This document shows positions 10,571 to 19,692 of a stretch of DNA of 64,000 bases, piece by piece. Source of the DNA: Calothrix parasitica NIES-267 (GTDB lineage: Bacteria > Cyanobacteriota > Cyanobacteriia > Cyanobacteriales > Nostocaceae); NCBI RefSeq assembly GCF_002368095.1, contig NZ_AP018227.1, forward strand, positions 5,780,098 through 5,844,097, written 5' to 3'. A program made the translations under genes and the position numbers. Numbering within the stretch: the first letter of the stretch is position 1; every line of letters starts with the position of its first letter. The notes beneath the pieces were generated by a model. It worked only from the letters and a program-made list of their open reading frames with translations, made no database searches and was not told the origin of the DNA.

Positions 10571-11542
10571 TTACCCGCGCTCAAGAGTGGCGAAAATCTC
10601 ATCTAAGATTTCTTGCGCTCCTTGTTCGCGCAAACAATGGGCTAATTCGCTTCCTAATTTCTCTGGCTCGGATAAGGAACCGGTAACGGTGTCTTGAATG
10701 CGCTTTGTACCGTCGATACTGGCAACTATTCCTGTCATGGTCAATTGGTCGCCATTTATTTCGGTATTTACACCGATAGGTACTTGACAACCACCTTCTA
10801 AATCGCGTAAGAAAGCTCTTTCTGCTAAGCATCTGTCGCGAGTTGGAGGATGTTCGATTGCTTCTTTGAGCAAGGATATCAGTTTTTCGTTGTCGGAAAG
10901 GCATTCGATACCTAATGCACCTTGTCCGACTGCATGAAGGGAAATCTCTTTGGGAATAACTTGATGAATCCGGTCTGACATTCCCAAACGTCCCAATCCT
11001 GCTGCTGCCAAAATTAAAGCGTCGTATTCTCCGGAGTCAAGTTTGGCAAGACGGGTATTTAAGTTACCGCGTACATCTTTAAACTCGAAGTGAGGAAAAT
11101 GGTGTCGCAATTGCGCTAAGCGACGTAGAGAAGATGTACCGATAACAGCACCTTTGGGCAAGGTTTCGATTTGTTTGTCTTTGTGCTTTTCATGCACCAC
11201 CAAAGCGTCAGCAGGGTTTTCCCTCTCGCTAATTACTGCTAAACCCAATCCTTCTGGTAAACGAGTAGGTAAATCTTTCAGAGAATGAACTGCAAAGTCA
11301 ATCTCCCGATTCATCATTCCCAATTCCAACTCTTTAGTGAATAGCGCTTTGTCACCAATTTTCGCTAAAGGCACATCCAAGATTTTGTCACCCTTGGTAG
11401 ACATGGTGTGAACTTCAAACTTGATATTAGGAAACTTCTTAGAGAGTTCTTCCTTTACCCAGTAGGTCTGGATAAGAGCGAGCTGGCTTTTACGAGAACC
11501 GATGCGAATAGTAGTGATAGAACTCGAAACAGCTGATGTCAT
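10571..11542 (-). CDS. hemC: Hydroxymethylbilane synthase (porphobilinogen deaminase)
   Basis: Condenses four porphobilinogens into hydroxymethylbilane, in the tetrapyrrole route to haem, chlorophyll and bilins. I start it at the ATG at 11542 (323 residues, MTSAVSSS), because the family begins shortly before [12 protein letters not shown] and the 31 residues available upstream look non-homologous. [24 protein letters not shown] and [11 protein letters not shown] are family signatures. Cys252 in EGGCQVPIG is the residue that carries the dipyrromethane cofactor. It lies upstream of glgA on the same strand, but about 140 bases of repeat separate them, so co-transcription is uncertain. Confidence 0.95.
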   Translation of the reverse strand: MTSAVSSSITTIRIGSRKSQLALIQTYWVKEELSKKFPNIKFEVHTMSTKGDKILDVPLAKIGDKALFTKELELGMMNREIDFAVHSLKDLPTRLPEGLGLAVISERENPADALVVHEKHKDKQIETLPKGAVIGTSSLRRLAQLRHHFPHFEFKDVRGNLNTRLAKLDSGEYDALILAAAGLGRLGMSDRIHQVIPKEISLHAVGQGALGIECLSDNEKLISLLKEAIEHPPTRDRCLAERAFLRDLEGGCQVPIGVNTEINGDQLTMTGIVASIDGTKRIQDTVTGSLSEPEKLGSELAHCLREQGAQEILDEIFATLERG

Positions 11543-11834
11543 AAACCAATTTGTCAAATCAGGAGATATATTCCTTATACAGACTACCGCAGTTAAGAAA
11601 TCGAAGAATTCAATTTCACACTCTAGGTCAAGCAAATTTAGACTTTTTTTTACATTACTTTACTAATTTTTGTTAAAAAATTCGCAGGAAAATATATATA
11701 GACTAAAAATCACATCTTAGAAGGAAGTTTTTATCTTAATTCCTGGTATAATTGGCATAAAAATAAATTTTTATATTATAAAGAATAATTAATTTTTAGC
11801 GGTTGATATTTCGTTCGGGTAGATAGCAGTAGTT

Positions 11835-11928
11835 GTAAGTTGGGTTAAGGGTTCTTGGGAGCTTGTCCGCAAGGACATAGCGCAACCCAATACCCGTGTT
11901 GGGTTTCACTTAGTTCAATCCAACCTAC
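11835..11928. repeat. Dispersed inverted-repeat element (GTTGGGTT family)
   Basis: Begins GTAAGTTGGGTT and ends AATCCAACCTAC, an imperfect terminal inverted repeat of about 12 bases. Inside are TGTCCGCAAGGACA and CAACCCAA/TTGGGTT hairpins. Related cores (GTTGGGTTTC...CAACCCAATCTAC) occur in the tandem array near 17.93 and 18.18 kb. It is the main content of the 627-bp gap between hemC and the phosphoesterase; the rest is AT-rich with nothing recognised. Confidence 0.6.
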
Positions 11929-12169
11929 ACCGATTGAGAATGATGCTGTTCGGTCGGTTAAATTAAACTTTTCAAACCTTTTCCAACATCCTCGTTTCAA
12001 ATAAGCATTTTTGCTAGAAGATTTTTAACCTTATTCGACCATAGACTTAAACTTTAAAAGCAATAAACCTGACTCCAGAAAGAAGTAATTATTTCGATAA
12101 AAAGATATTAGTAATTTGGTACAGCCATCATAAACAAACTACTAGTTGAGAATTTAGGAGTAAGTAATA

Positions 12170-13741
12170 TTGAAATTAGTATCCGAACCTACAGTAACCG
12201 AAAAAATTCGTAAAATGAAGCAGCGAGTCAAGTGGAAAGACTCTGCAATCATTGAACGAAATATTGACCAAACTAGTTTAGTTATTGATGATGGTAAAGC
12301 TGACGATATAGAATTTTCTTTCTTAGTGGTAGGGGATAGCGGTACGGGTTCCCACCGGGGTCATAGTCCGATGAGGAGGGTGGCCGAATTAATGCTACCT
12401 CATTATGATGAATGCCGATTTATGTTACATACTGGCGATGTAGTTTATCAAGTCGGGTCAAGCGAATATTATCCTAAAAACTTCATCAAACCATATCGAG
12501 AAGCGATTGTAGGTGGTCAAGATTATAAAAAGATTCCTTACGATGAGATGGTTTTCAAATTACCTATTTTACCCGTACTCGGAAACCACGATTATTATGA
12601 CTTACCAATTATATTTGGCTTGATATCCGCCACAACTTTACCATTTCGTCGCTTTATTCCATCAAAATTAGATATTGAAGTTGGTAGACACGGTTCCCGT
12701 AAAGGTGATGCATTTGCACGAGCATTTTTTGATTATTTGAATAGGTTTAATTTTCCAGGTGAATTAGCACGTCATTTGGACGAACACTACACAGCGAAAA
12801 CAGATACCGGAAGATGTATTCGCTACGTTCCGGGACAATTTACCCGTCTTCCCAATCGTTACTACACTTTCCGATATGGTGGAATCGATTTTTTTGCTTT
12901 AGATTCTAATACCATTAATGACCCACTTCCTTTACCAGAAACAAAAGAAGGATATGTTTATCGTTCGTTATTACAGAAAAGACGTGATGGATTAGAACAA
13001 GAGCAAGACCAAATAAGAGAAATTTCAAACAAGTTGGATTCTAATGACCCCAATGACGCAGAAAAAATTGATGATTTGCAATCTAAGCTATCGCAAATTG
13101 AGGAAATAATTGTTGATATTGATAAGCAATTGCATAGCTCGAAAAAATCTGTTACCGATACCGAACAACTCGAATGGTTCAAGCAGCGTTTGGTTGAATC
13201 TTGGAATACACCCGAAGTGCGGGGAAGAGTCGTTTTTTTTCATCATCCTCCCTACGTTACTGAAGCAACTAAATGGGAACAAGCGCAAACTCTTGCAATT
13301 CGCAGTCGTATCCGTAAGGTATTTGAAGCAGTTGCTCAAGAAGTAAAGTCATTAACTCAAGGTCGTCCCATAGTGGATTTAGTCTTAAACGGACATGCTC
13401 ACTGCATGGAACATATAGAAACCTTAGATACAGGTAGCGCTGACTCTAACATCAACTGGATTGTTTGTGGAGGTAGCGGACATAGCTTGCGACGACAGCG
13501 ACCTGAAGGAGCAGACTTACAGGAATATTTTCCAACAAGCGACGAAAAATCGAAATTAATAGCACGTTCCCATCTTTTTGTAGGTCGTAACGGTTCGGGG
13601 TCTAATAAAAGAAGACCTTATTCAGGACTTCGGATTGATGTTAAAGAAGGTTCTCCACCGAAGTTTGTAGTTAAACCGTTAGTTGCAGAACGCTATCAAC
13701 GCGAATGGCATCAACCAGAAATGGAATCGTTTATAATTTGA
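12170..13741 (+). CDS. Calcineurin-like metallophosphoesterase
   Basis: A 523-residue protein with all five metallophosphoesterase blocks: VGDSGTG (about 54), HTGDVVY (about 87), LGNHDYYD (about 137), FFHHPPYV (about 356) and NGHAHCMEH (about 407), which bind the two metals. Between blocks III and IV sits a charged coiled-coil insert (about 265-325) not typical of small family members. No signal peptide, so probably cytosolic. The start is TTG at 12170, chosen because TAGGAG lies 9 bases upstream; the next in-frame ATG is 15 codons later. The substrate cannot be told from sequence. A monocistronic unit with hairpins behind it. Confidence 0.85.
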   Translation: MKLVSEPTVTEKIRKMKQRVKWKDSAIIERNIDQTSLVIDDGKADDIEFSFLVVGDSGTGSHRGHSPMRRVAELMLPHYDECRFMLHTGDVVYQVGSSEYYPKNFIKPYREAIVGGQDYKKIPYDEMVFKLPILPVLGNHDYYDLPIIFGLISATTLPFRRFIPSKLDIEVGRHGSRKGDAFARAFFDYLNRFNFPGELARHLDEHYTAKTDTGRCIRYVPGQFTRLPNRYYTFRYGGIDFFALDSNTINDPLPLPETKEGYVYRSLLQKRRDGLEQEQDQIREISNKLDSNDPNDAEKIDDLQSKLSQIEEIIVDIDKQLHSSKKSVTDTEQLEWFKQRLVESWNTPEVRGRVVFFHHPPYVTEATKWEQAQTLAIRSRIRKVFEAVAQEVKSLTQGRPIVDLVLNGHAHCMEHIETLDTGSADSNINWIVCGGSGHSLRRQRPEGADLQEYFPTSDEKSKLIARSHLFVGRNGSGSNKRRPYSGLRIDVKEGSPPKFVVKPLVAERYQREWHQPEMESFII

Positions 13742-13772
13742 ATATAATTATTTCGCTCTATTCTAAATAATA

Positions 13773-13807
13773 TAGAAACCCGGTGTCTTGAAGGTAGCGG
13801 GTTTCTA
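13773..13807. terminator. 10-bp hairpin after the phosphoesterase gene
   Basis: TAGAAACCCG / CGGGTTTCTA perfect stem with a 15-base loop. No T-run follows, so termination strength is uncertain. Confidence 0.5.
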
Positions 13808-13866
13808 AAAGCTTCTATTTATAAATACTTGTTTTTTCACTTTTCTCAGTTTCCTATTCCCTAATA

Positions 13867-13927
13867 AAAATCTAAAAGTCAAAAATCAAGAACATTATCA
13901 ACTTTTTGATTTTTGACTTTTGATTTT
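13867..13927. repeat. Long AT-rich inverted repeat between convergent genes
   Basis: Arms of about 22 bases built on AAGTCAAAAATCAA and TTGATTTTTGACTT, with a 16-base spacer. It lies between convergent genes and could end transcripts from both sides. Confidence 0.6.
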
Positions 13928-13945
13928 ATGGCAATATTCAAAAAA

Positions 13946-14317
13946 TTAAATTACACCTGGACCCTTACCACGAGTATCAGCTTCCATTGTTAAATCTCCG
14001 TCTTTTTCTTCATTAACTTCCTTAAGTTCTTCAGCACGTTGTGCAGCTTCTTTTTCTGCTTGTGCTTTAGCATCACCGGGTTCTTCGTAGTACATTTCCG
14101 GCTCAATCGCGTAATTATTTGCTAATCCTTCTTTGTCTACGGTGAAACCTTCAGTTGTATTGATACTTTCATCTTCTTCTTTGGAAGGAGTTTGTTTATA
14201 GCTTTCTTGCTCTCTTTCTCTACGAGCAGCAGTCTCAGCAGGAACGATACCTCTATCGTATTTTTCTCCTTGAACGCGCTTAGATGAATCTATTCCTTGA
14301 TTTTTATTATCTGCCAT
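13946..14317 (-). CDS. Small acidic, probably disordered protein
   Basis: A 123-residue hydrophilic protein rich in E, K, D, A and Q without cysteines or hydrophobic segments. A stretch at about 82-100 (AKAQAEKEAAQRAEELKEV) should form a charged helix. I recognise no domain; the composition recalls stress-related disordered proteins, but that is only an impression. It ends GKGPGVI. The ATG is preceded by GAGGATTAAAAAC, a plausible ribosome binding site. It is followed upstream by the CAAD-like gene on the same strand with its own terminator between them. Confidence 0.65.
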   Translation of the reverse strand: MADNKNQGIDSSKRVQGEKYDRGIVPAETAARREREQESYKQTPSKEEDESINTTEGFTVDKEGLANNYAIEPEMYYEEPGDAKAQAEKEAAQRAEELKEVNEEKDGDLTMEADTRGKGPGVI

Positions 14318-14578
14318 TGTTTTTAATCCTCAGTTAAAGAACTTATTAATTAACTTCTAAAACTAGATTAAGTTAACAGACAGCACATAGCATACTATCC
14401 TCAGAAGTGACTTAGCTTAAATAGTGATGATTTTTTCTCTCTCGCAAGATATAACCATAAGAAAAAAATATTTAACTTTGGTATGAATCTGTACGAAAGG
14501 GAACAGAGAAAAAGCTCTTAAATTTATAGTTATAGTTATATCTATATATCTAAATGTTGCAATACTGTTAATTAAAAA

Positions 14579-14601
14579 CCCAGCTTCTCAAAGAAACTGG
14601 G
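14579..14601 (-). terminator. Terminator of the CAAD/CURT1-like gene
   Basis: On the minus strand CCCAGTTTC / GAAGCTGGG (one mismatch) followed by TTTTTAAT, about 50 bases past the stop of the gene at 14652-15107. Confidence 0.7.
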
Positions 14602-14651
14602 CTGTTAATTATTGCGATGTAATCGGAATTTCTACAGAAAGATTGAGAAAC

Positions 14652-15107
14652 TTAGTTTAAAGATTCCGTAGTATTTTGACCAGTAATTTGTTTCTTAAAT
14701 GATTCAATTTCTACGGCTAATTCCTTTCTAGTTGGTGCTTTAAGTAGATAGCGGAATGTAAACCAACCTGAGTATCCAATACCAATCAACTCAAAAATAG
14801 GGGATACCAAAGGAATATCGTTTATCGCAGCTAGCATAGCTAAAACAACTTTTAAAGCAACAAATGATGCTAAAAACACCCCAAGTCCGATAAGTGGTGT
14901 TTTGTATGCGCTGTAAAACTTATTCAAGTCTTGAGGAATCTCAGCCAAGAATTGAGAAATTTTTGCACCAACCATCTCTAATTGGCTATCAGATGTATCA
15001 GTAGGTGGTAACTTGGCTATAGTTTGAGGGTTAGTGCCATCTATTACTGGCATCTCGTTCTGTAAAGCGGTATCAACCTTTTGGGGTTCTTTAAATTCTG
15101 TCTCCAT
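14652..15107 (-). CDS. CAAD / CURT1-like thylakoid membrane protein
   Basis: A 151-residue stand-alone protein. After a polar N-terminus (1-60) comes an amphipathic stretch (ISQFLAEIPQDLNKFYSAYK), two membrane segments (about 70-93 and 100-120) and a C-terminal amphipathic helix (APTRKELAVEIESFKKQI). This is the layout of the CAAD domain, first described as an appendage of cyanobacterial aminoacyl-tRNA synthetases, and of plant CURT1, which curves thylakoid membranes. Here it is a separate protein, so a membrane-shaping role in thylakoids is the likeliest inference. GAGCAAAA precedes the ATG. Confidence 0.8.
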   Translation of the reverse strand: METEFKEPQKVDTALQNEMPVIDGTNPQTIAKLPPTDTSDSQLEMVGAKISQFLAEIPQDLNKFYSAYKTPLIGLGVFLASFVALKVVLAMLAAINDIPLVSPIFELIGIGYSGWFTFRYLLKAPTRKELAVEIESFKKQITGQNTTESLN

Positions 15108-16007
15108 TTTTGCTCCTTACTTTGATAATTTGATAAATTTAATAAGATTTCTGCAATTTTATGCTTCAGCTTCAGAATTTTAGTGCTGTAGGATCGGTCC
15201 ACCTATAACCATATTTACTTTAACGTCTGAGAAAAAACATTTATTTGTTAATTTATTGTTACTTTCGCGCTTAGACAGATAAAAATCTTTGTTCTCAATT
15301 TTAATGCATCAGGCATCGCACATCGAATAGCGAAAATTATATATTCGCATTCGTTGGTATAAATTATTTTGTTAGTCCCCCTTACTCTATTTCTACATTT
15401 AACAACGAATTATTCATCAATCTCTTGGAACATTATTCATCTCTATCAACAGGTACAGTGAGCAGCGAACAGCGAACAGTTATCAGTTAGGAGTTGATAG
15501 TTAATCTCTACCTTTCTTTGCCATTCTGTACTTTAACTAAACGGCAGAATTCTCCATCCGTCTTACGGTGGGGATGGTGTGCGCGTTCAAAGCAAGGGAT
15601 TCGACATTCCTTGTTTTGATAATCTTTGTGCTAGTTCACGAACAAATTCCCTAAACGAATTTAGAATATGAATCCATAATCCGGCAACCGGGGGATGGGA
15701 TAGCCCTCGTAGATGCAAATGTTCGCATATTTGCTGTTTAAGTTAGTACTAATACGGATACTATCCAAGTAACTACAACAGTCGAAGCGTCAAAAAAATC
15801 AGTAAGTCCGATAGGACAGATGGGGAAGTTAGAAACCCTGTTCGTCTTACGGCGGGGTAGTTTATATTGCCATCGTGACAAACGTCACTTTGCTTAAGGA
15901 CTGAAATCACTTCGCTTAACTTGGGTTTTTACTTAGATTAAGAAAAAGATGAGTTATAACTGAAGCAAAAATACGGATACGTTTATAGTTTGCTCAGGGG
16001 AATTACT
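15108..16007. other. 900-bp gap with STRR remnants and decayed mobile sequence
   Basis: From about 15455 it holds degenerate heptads (gcgaacag, ttatcag, gttagga). The 15554-15857 block is listed as a mobile remnant. The rest is AT-rich and I see no gene. Confidence 0.5.
15554..15857. mobile_element. Probable remnant of an IS200/IS605-type element
   Basis: Two hairpins share the loop sequence GTCTTACGG: CCATCC...GGATGG (15554-15577) and CCCTG...CGGGG (15836-15857). This small stem-loop is reminiscent of the ends of cyanobacterial IS200/IS605 (tnpA/tnpB) elements. The roughly 260 bases between them have no intact ORF in any frame. I read it as a degraded end or internally deleted copy. No target-site evidence is available. 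Confidence 0.4.
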
Positions 16008-16154
16008 ATGTGTGAGAAGCTTCTACTAGCGATTGGTTTAACGTTGGCTCTACATTTATGCACGTTAACAGGTTTGTTTTCTCTTAGTCATACAGCCGAA
16101 AAAGATATACAAAACGAAGCTTTTAGGTTTGTGGCGCATAAAAATGAAAATTGA
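16008..16154 (+). CDS. Small secreted or membrane peptide (48 aa)
   Basis: ATG at 16008 with AGGGG 8-12 bases upstream, reading 48 codons to TGA at 16152-16154. The product starts MCEKLLLAIGLTLALHLC, a hydrophobic segment that could be a signal peptide or anchor, then a polar tail (AEKDIQNEAFRF). I know of no family. The good ribosome binding site and the helix argue for a real gene, though short length keeps this uncertain. It precedes the lumenal pentapeptide protein by 160 bases on the same strand. Confidence 0.4.
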   Translation: MCEKLLLAIGLTLALHLCTLTGLFSLSHTAEKDIQNEAFRFVAHKNEN

Positions 16155-16315
16155 ACTTATCACAAGCGTGAATGCTTGATGAGTATAAGGTTGAAGATTG
16201 AAGCAAAATTTATTTACAGTTAGAGTTTTTACTTAGAGAATATACCCAGATGGTATTGGTTTTTCTAGGTTAAGCTGAGTAGTCAGGAAAACATACTGCT
16301 CTGCTCGTGACTGTT

Positions 16316-17089
16316 ATGAAAAATCAATTATTTATAGCTACAATCCTCTTTTTTTCTAGTTTCGGCTTCACCAATTCAGCCCAAGCAGCAAATTCCGAAC
16401 ACGTTAGACAATTGCTTGCAACCAAGCAATGTCCAAATTGCGATTTGAGCGGTGCGGGTCTGGTGATGTCCGATTTATCTGGAGCGGATTTACGTGGTGC
16501 AAATTTAAGCGGCGCAAATCTCAGCCGTGCAAATCTTAACGGTGCTGATTTACGCGATGCTAATTTAAGCGGTGCTGGTTTATTTGGTGCTAACCTAAAC
16601 GGTGCTAAACTCAGTCGCGTCAACTTGAATGGTGCCGATTTAAGAAATACTTATCTTGTAAATGCTCAGTTAACAGATATAGACGTAAATACAGCTAATT
16701 TACAAGGAGCAACTGGTATATCATCTGAAGCTGCTAAGCCAGAACAATTTTATGCTTGGGGTATAGCTTCCGCAGAAAAAGGTAATTTACAGCAAGCTGC
16801 ACAATATTTTAATCAAGCTATTGATGCTAAGCCCGATTATGCGGGAGCTTACTTAGCTCGTGGTATTGCTCGCTATCATATGTTAGATAGCAAAGGAGCT
16901 ATTCAAGATGCTAAATTTGCTGAAAAACTCTTCAAATCACAAAAAGATATTACTGGATTGCAGACAGCACAAGTGTTTATCTTGGAAGTGCAAACACCCC
17001 GAGAAGGAAAAGTACGTCCATCAAAACCAACTTTAATGGACTTTGTGGGAAGTGTAAGTTCTTTATTGCTTAATTTTTTATCGTTTTAA
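16316..17089 (+). CDS. Exported pentapeptide-repeat protein with TPR tail
   Basis: About 257 residues. A signal peptide (residues 1-24, cleaved near SAQA-AN) directs it to the periplasm or thylakoid lumen. [11 protein letters not shown] motif with a CxxC pair opens a pentapeptide run of A(D/N)LxG units (about 45-125), which folds as a right-handed beta-helix. A TPR-like pair follows (about 145-210, [20 protein letters not shown] pattern). The end is hydrophobic ([11 protein letters not shown]). The ATG at 16316 is preferred over a GTG three codons earlier because it starts a clean signal peptide. The function is unknown; such lumenal pentapeptide proteins are common in cyanobacteria. Confidence 0.8.
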   Translation: MKNQLFIATILFFSSFGFTNSAQAANSEHVRQLLATKQCPNCDLSGAGLVMSDLSGADLRGANLSGANLSRANLNGADLRDANLSGAGLFGANLNGAKLSRVNLNGADLRNTYLVNAQLTDIDVNTANLQGATGISSEAAKPEQFYAWGIASAEKGNLQQAAQYFNQAIDAKPDYAGAYLARGIARYHMLDSKGAIQDAKFAEKLFKSQKDITGLQTAQVFILEVQTPREGKVRPSKPTLMDFVGSVSSLLLNFLSF

Positions 17090-17193
17090 GAATTAATTGG
17101 GGATTGGGGATTGGGGGAGGGGGAGACAAGGGGACAAGGGGAAAATAATTTCTATTTCAAAACTTTTAACTGTTGTTCGCTGCTCACTGATTT

Positions 17194-17811
17194 ATGGTTT
17201 CTGATGATTTGTGGAAAAATAATCTTGATTTAGCTGCATCTTGTTTGGAGCATGCTTTTGTTCGTGGAATTGCGGATGGAAGTTTGGAGCAACGAAAGTT
17301 TGCTTATTATGTGGGACAAGATGCTTTTTTCTTGGAATCTTTTGCTCGTGCTTATAGTATCGCTGCTGCTAAAGCTCCAGATTTTTCTGTTTTCTCGACT
17401 TTTCATAATTTAGCTGGTGGAGTATTAGAAGAGTTACAGCTACACGAAGGTTATGCTCGTCAATGGAATGTCGATTTAAAAGTACAGCAACCGGGAAATG
17501 CAACTCGTCGATATACGGATTTTTTAACAGCAACTGCTTGGAGCGGTGATATTGGTTTAATTGCTGCTGCTATGTCTCCCTGTATGAGTTTATATAGTTT
17601 TTTGGGAAGGGAATTAGCAAAAGACGGTATTCCCAATCATCAATATGCTGATTGGATTCGTACTTATAGCGGTGCGGATTTTATTCCTTTAGCGGAACAG
17701 TTAGAAAATCTCCTTAATAGTTATGGAAACTATAGCGCTACAGTTAATTCTGCTTATAGATACGCAATGTTGTGTGAATTAGAATTTTTTCAAGCAGCTT
17801 GGGAGAGTTGA
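17194..17811 (+). CDS. TenA/THI-4 family protein (thiaminase II-like)
   Basis: 205 residues, the normal TenA length. TenA enzymes hydrolyse aminopyrimidine derivatives to salvage thiamine precursors. Asp43 (GQDAFF), Cys130 (AMSPCMSLY) and Glu197 (CELEFF) fall where the B. subtilis enzyme has its Asp44, Cys135 and Glu205, so this is the Cys-type (TenA_C) class and probably active. No other thiamine genes are near. The last 30 codons lie in the first unit of a 243-bp tandem amplification that continues beyond the stop. Confidence 0.85.
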   Translation: MVSDDLWKNNLDLAASCLEHAFVRGIADGSLEQRKFAYYVGQDAFFLESFARAYSIAAAKAPDFSVFSTFHNLAGGVLEELQLHEGYARQWNVDLKVQQPGNATRRYTDFLTATAWSGDIGLIAAAMSPCMSLYSFLGRELAKDGIPNHQYADWIRTYSGADFIPLAEQLENLLNSYGNYSATVNSAYRYAMLCELEFFQAAWES

Positions 17812-18320
17812 GGTTAAAGGTCAAAGGTCAAAGGTCAGAGGTTAAAGGTTATTTAATTTCAGATTTTGGATTGGGAACTTCCGAATTACCAATTCCTAAA
17901 TAACAATTTTTTGTCAAAACGATAGGGTGTTGGGTTTCTCTGTGTTCAACCCAATCTACAAACTCATGGAAACTATAGCGCTATAGTTAATTCTGCTTAT
18001 AGATATGCAATGTTGTGTGAATTAGAATTTTTTCAAGCAGCTTGGGAGAGTTGAGGTTAAAGGTCAAAGGTCAGAGGTTAAAGGTTAAAGGTTATTTAAT
18101 TTCAGATTTTGGATTGGGAACTTCCGAATTACCAATTCCTAAATAACAATTTTTTGTCAAAACGATAGGGAGTTGGGTTTCTCTGTGTTCAACCCAATCT
18201 ACAAACTCATGGAAACTATAGCGCTATAGTTAATTCTGCTTACAGATATGCGATGTTGCGGAATTAGAATTTTTCAAGCAGCTTGGAAGAGTTGAGGTCG
18301 AAGGTCAGAGGTTAAAGGTA
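17723..18320. repeat. 243-bp tandem amplification of the tenA 3' end and its downstream region
   Basis: Unit 1 is 17723-17965 and unit 2 is 17966-18208, both 243 bases starting ATGGAAACTATAGCGCTA. Unit 3 is partial (18209 to about 18320) and carries small deletions (TGTTGTGTGAATTAG became TGTTGCGGAATTAG). Each unit holds the last codons of tenA, its stop, a run of GGTCAAA/GGTTAAA heptads and a GTTGGGTTTC...CAACCCAATC hairpin. Units 1 and 2 differ by only a few substitutions and a shift in heptads. Confidence 0.95.
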
Positions 18321-18387
18321 ATAAGAAGTTAGGAGTAGGAGTTAAGAGTTACCAGTTATTATCTTCCCCCTCTCTCTCTTTCAAAAT

Positions 18388-19359
18388 TCAAACCTGCCAA
18401 TCTCCCAACTGAGTTACTAAAAAGTAGCGCACATGATTGACAAAATTCGGACCAAATTGTCTTGTTCCGTGTCCCATTCCAGGAACTACATAAACATCAC
18501 CATCGGGAAATTTTTGAGCGCAAGCTCGGGTATGTTTTACGCTGACAAGGGGGTCGTTTTTTCCAACTAAGAAGCGAACTCGACGCGGTGATTTGACTGA
18601 CTCAATGTAGTTCATGGGATTGCATTCAAAAGCATATTCTTCTTCGTTTTTTAATTTTTTGGTTAATTGCAAAATTTTTAGCATAGGCTGTAAATCTGGC
18701 TGCAATCTTTTTAAAATTGATTCCGCAATTACACCCAAGGGTGAAGCTGCGATATCTGGCAGAAAAGAATATCCCCAACTTTTGGCAAAGGATTTTAAAT
18801 CTCCATGTCCAATAGTACCTAAAAGTCTTTCTCCTATGCCATTTACATTAAAAGCGTAAGTAGAAAACAACACTCCCATACTGACACCAAATAATGCGAC
18901 TCTGGAATCCCAAAGTCCATATTTATGACCGCAAAATTCTCTAATTCGAGCAATGTTGCTAGTAGTGGTACGAAACATTGACAACAATATTGCTGTATCG
19001 AAAGGAATTCCTCTATCAAGTAAAGGTTTTATTTCTTTATCTACCAAACTAGTAAAAGTACGTACTAAACTGCGTTCACCAGCTAACGGTGTATCGAATA
19101 AAGCTACAGCTATACCCATTTGAGTGAGGGTTGGTACTATAAATGCATTCCATCCATAAGGCGCGCACATTCCCTGTAATCCAATTACCAAAGGTGTATG
19201 CTCTCTAGGACGATGTTCTGGCAAAAATACTGCTACCGGGAATCCACTTAATCGCTCATCTATATCTGCTACCCCAGTATAAGGATAATATTCGTAAAAC
19301 CAATAGCGTTCGCCAGTTACACCTTCAAAAGTAATTGAATCCGGACCGTGAATTACCAT
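18388..19359 (-). CDS. Alpha/beta hydrolase
   Basis: 323 residues with an alpha/beta-hydrolase fold: oxyanion region GLQGMCAPYGW (about 60), nucleophile elbow GVSMG (Ser about 160), acid in VGKNDPLV (about 267) and histidine in PGMGHGTRQ (about 296). The insert between the elbow and the acid (about 180-250) would form a lid. No signal peptide. It may be an esterase or thioesterase; the substrate is not evident. The gene is convergent with tenA and its 3' end abuts a repeat-rich stretch. Confidence 0.75.
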   Translation of the reverse strand: MVIHGPDSITFEGVTGERYWFYEYYPYTGVADIDERLSGFPVAVFLPEHRPREHTPLVIGLQGMCAPYGWNAFIVPTLTQMGIAVALFDTPLAGERSLVRTFTSLVDKEIKPLLDRGIPFDTAILLSMFRTTTSNIARIREFCGHKYGLWDSRVALFGVSMGVLFSTYAFNVNGIGERLLGTIGHGDLKSFAKSWGYSFLPDIAASPLGVIAESILKRLQPDLQPMLKILQLTKKLKNEEEYAFECNPMNYIESVKSPRRVRFLVGKNDPLVSVKHTRACAQKFPDGDVYVVPGMGHGTRQFGPNFVNHVRYFLVTQLGDWQV

Positions 19360-19432
19360 TAAAATATAAAAGTAAAAAATATTATACGTATTATTCCTTA
19401 GTTGATTTCAAAAATCAAATTGAATTACAAAG

Positions 19433-19543
19433 GTTTTAACACTTATCGTTTGAGTTTTAGAATATGGTGCGTGACGGTATTATGCAGGTTGTTTGATTTT
19501 TGAAGTAGGTTATCGTGACCGTCACAGCACCCTACGTTAAAAC
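19433..19543. repeat. MITE-like element with nested inverted repeats
   Basis: Outer ends GTTTTAAC (19433) and GTTAAAAC (to 19543) are perfect complements. Inside, GGTGCGTGACGGT (19466-19478) pairs with ACCGTCACAGCACC (19518-19531) with one bulge. This GGTGCGT...GCACC hairpin type is widespread in cyanobacterial intergenic DNA. It sits in the gap between the divergent hydrolase and ilvD genes. Confidence 0.65.
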
Positions 19544-19692
19544 CAATTACCAATTACCCATTACAAATCGGTAAATAATAATTTTTTTTGCCTAACTACT
19601 GCCAGTAAATAGTTTCTGATATTTTGGGGTAATCTACTAAATCTGCTAACAAGCGCCTTGATGAAAACAAACGGCGCGGAGGGGAACACAAT

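Noticed and set aside
11543..11635. N-terminal extension of HemC
   Set aside because: Residues upstream of MTSAVSSS have no family similarity and would lengthen the enzyme beyond the usual size.
16324..16623. 99-codon minus-strand ORF in the pentapeptide gene
   Set aside because: Antisense shadow created by the regular repeat codons; the same occurs at 53401-53730.
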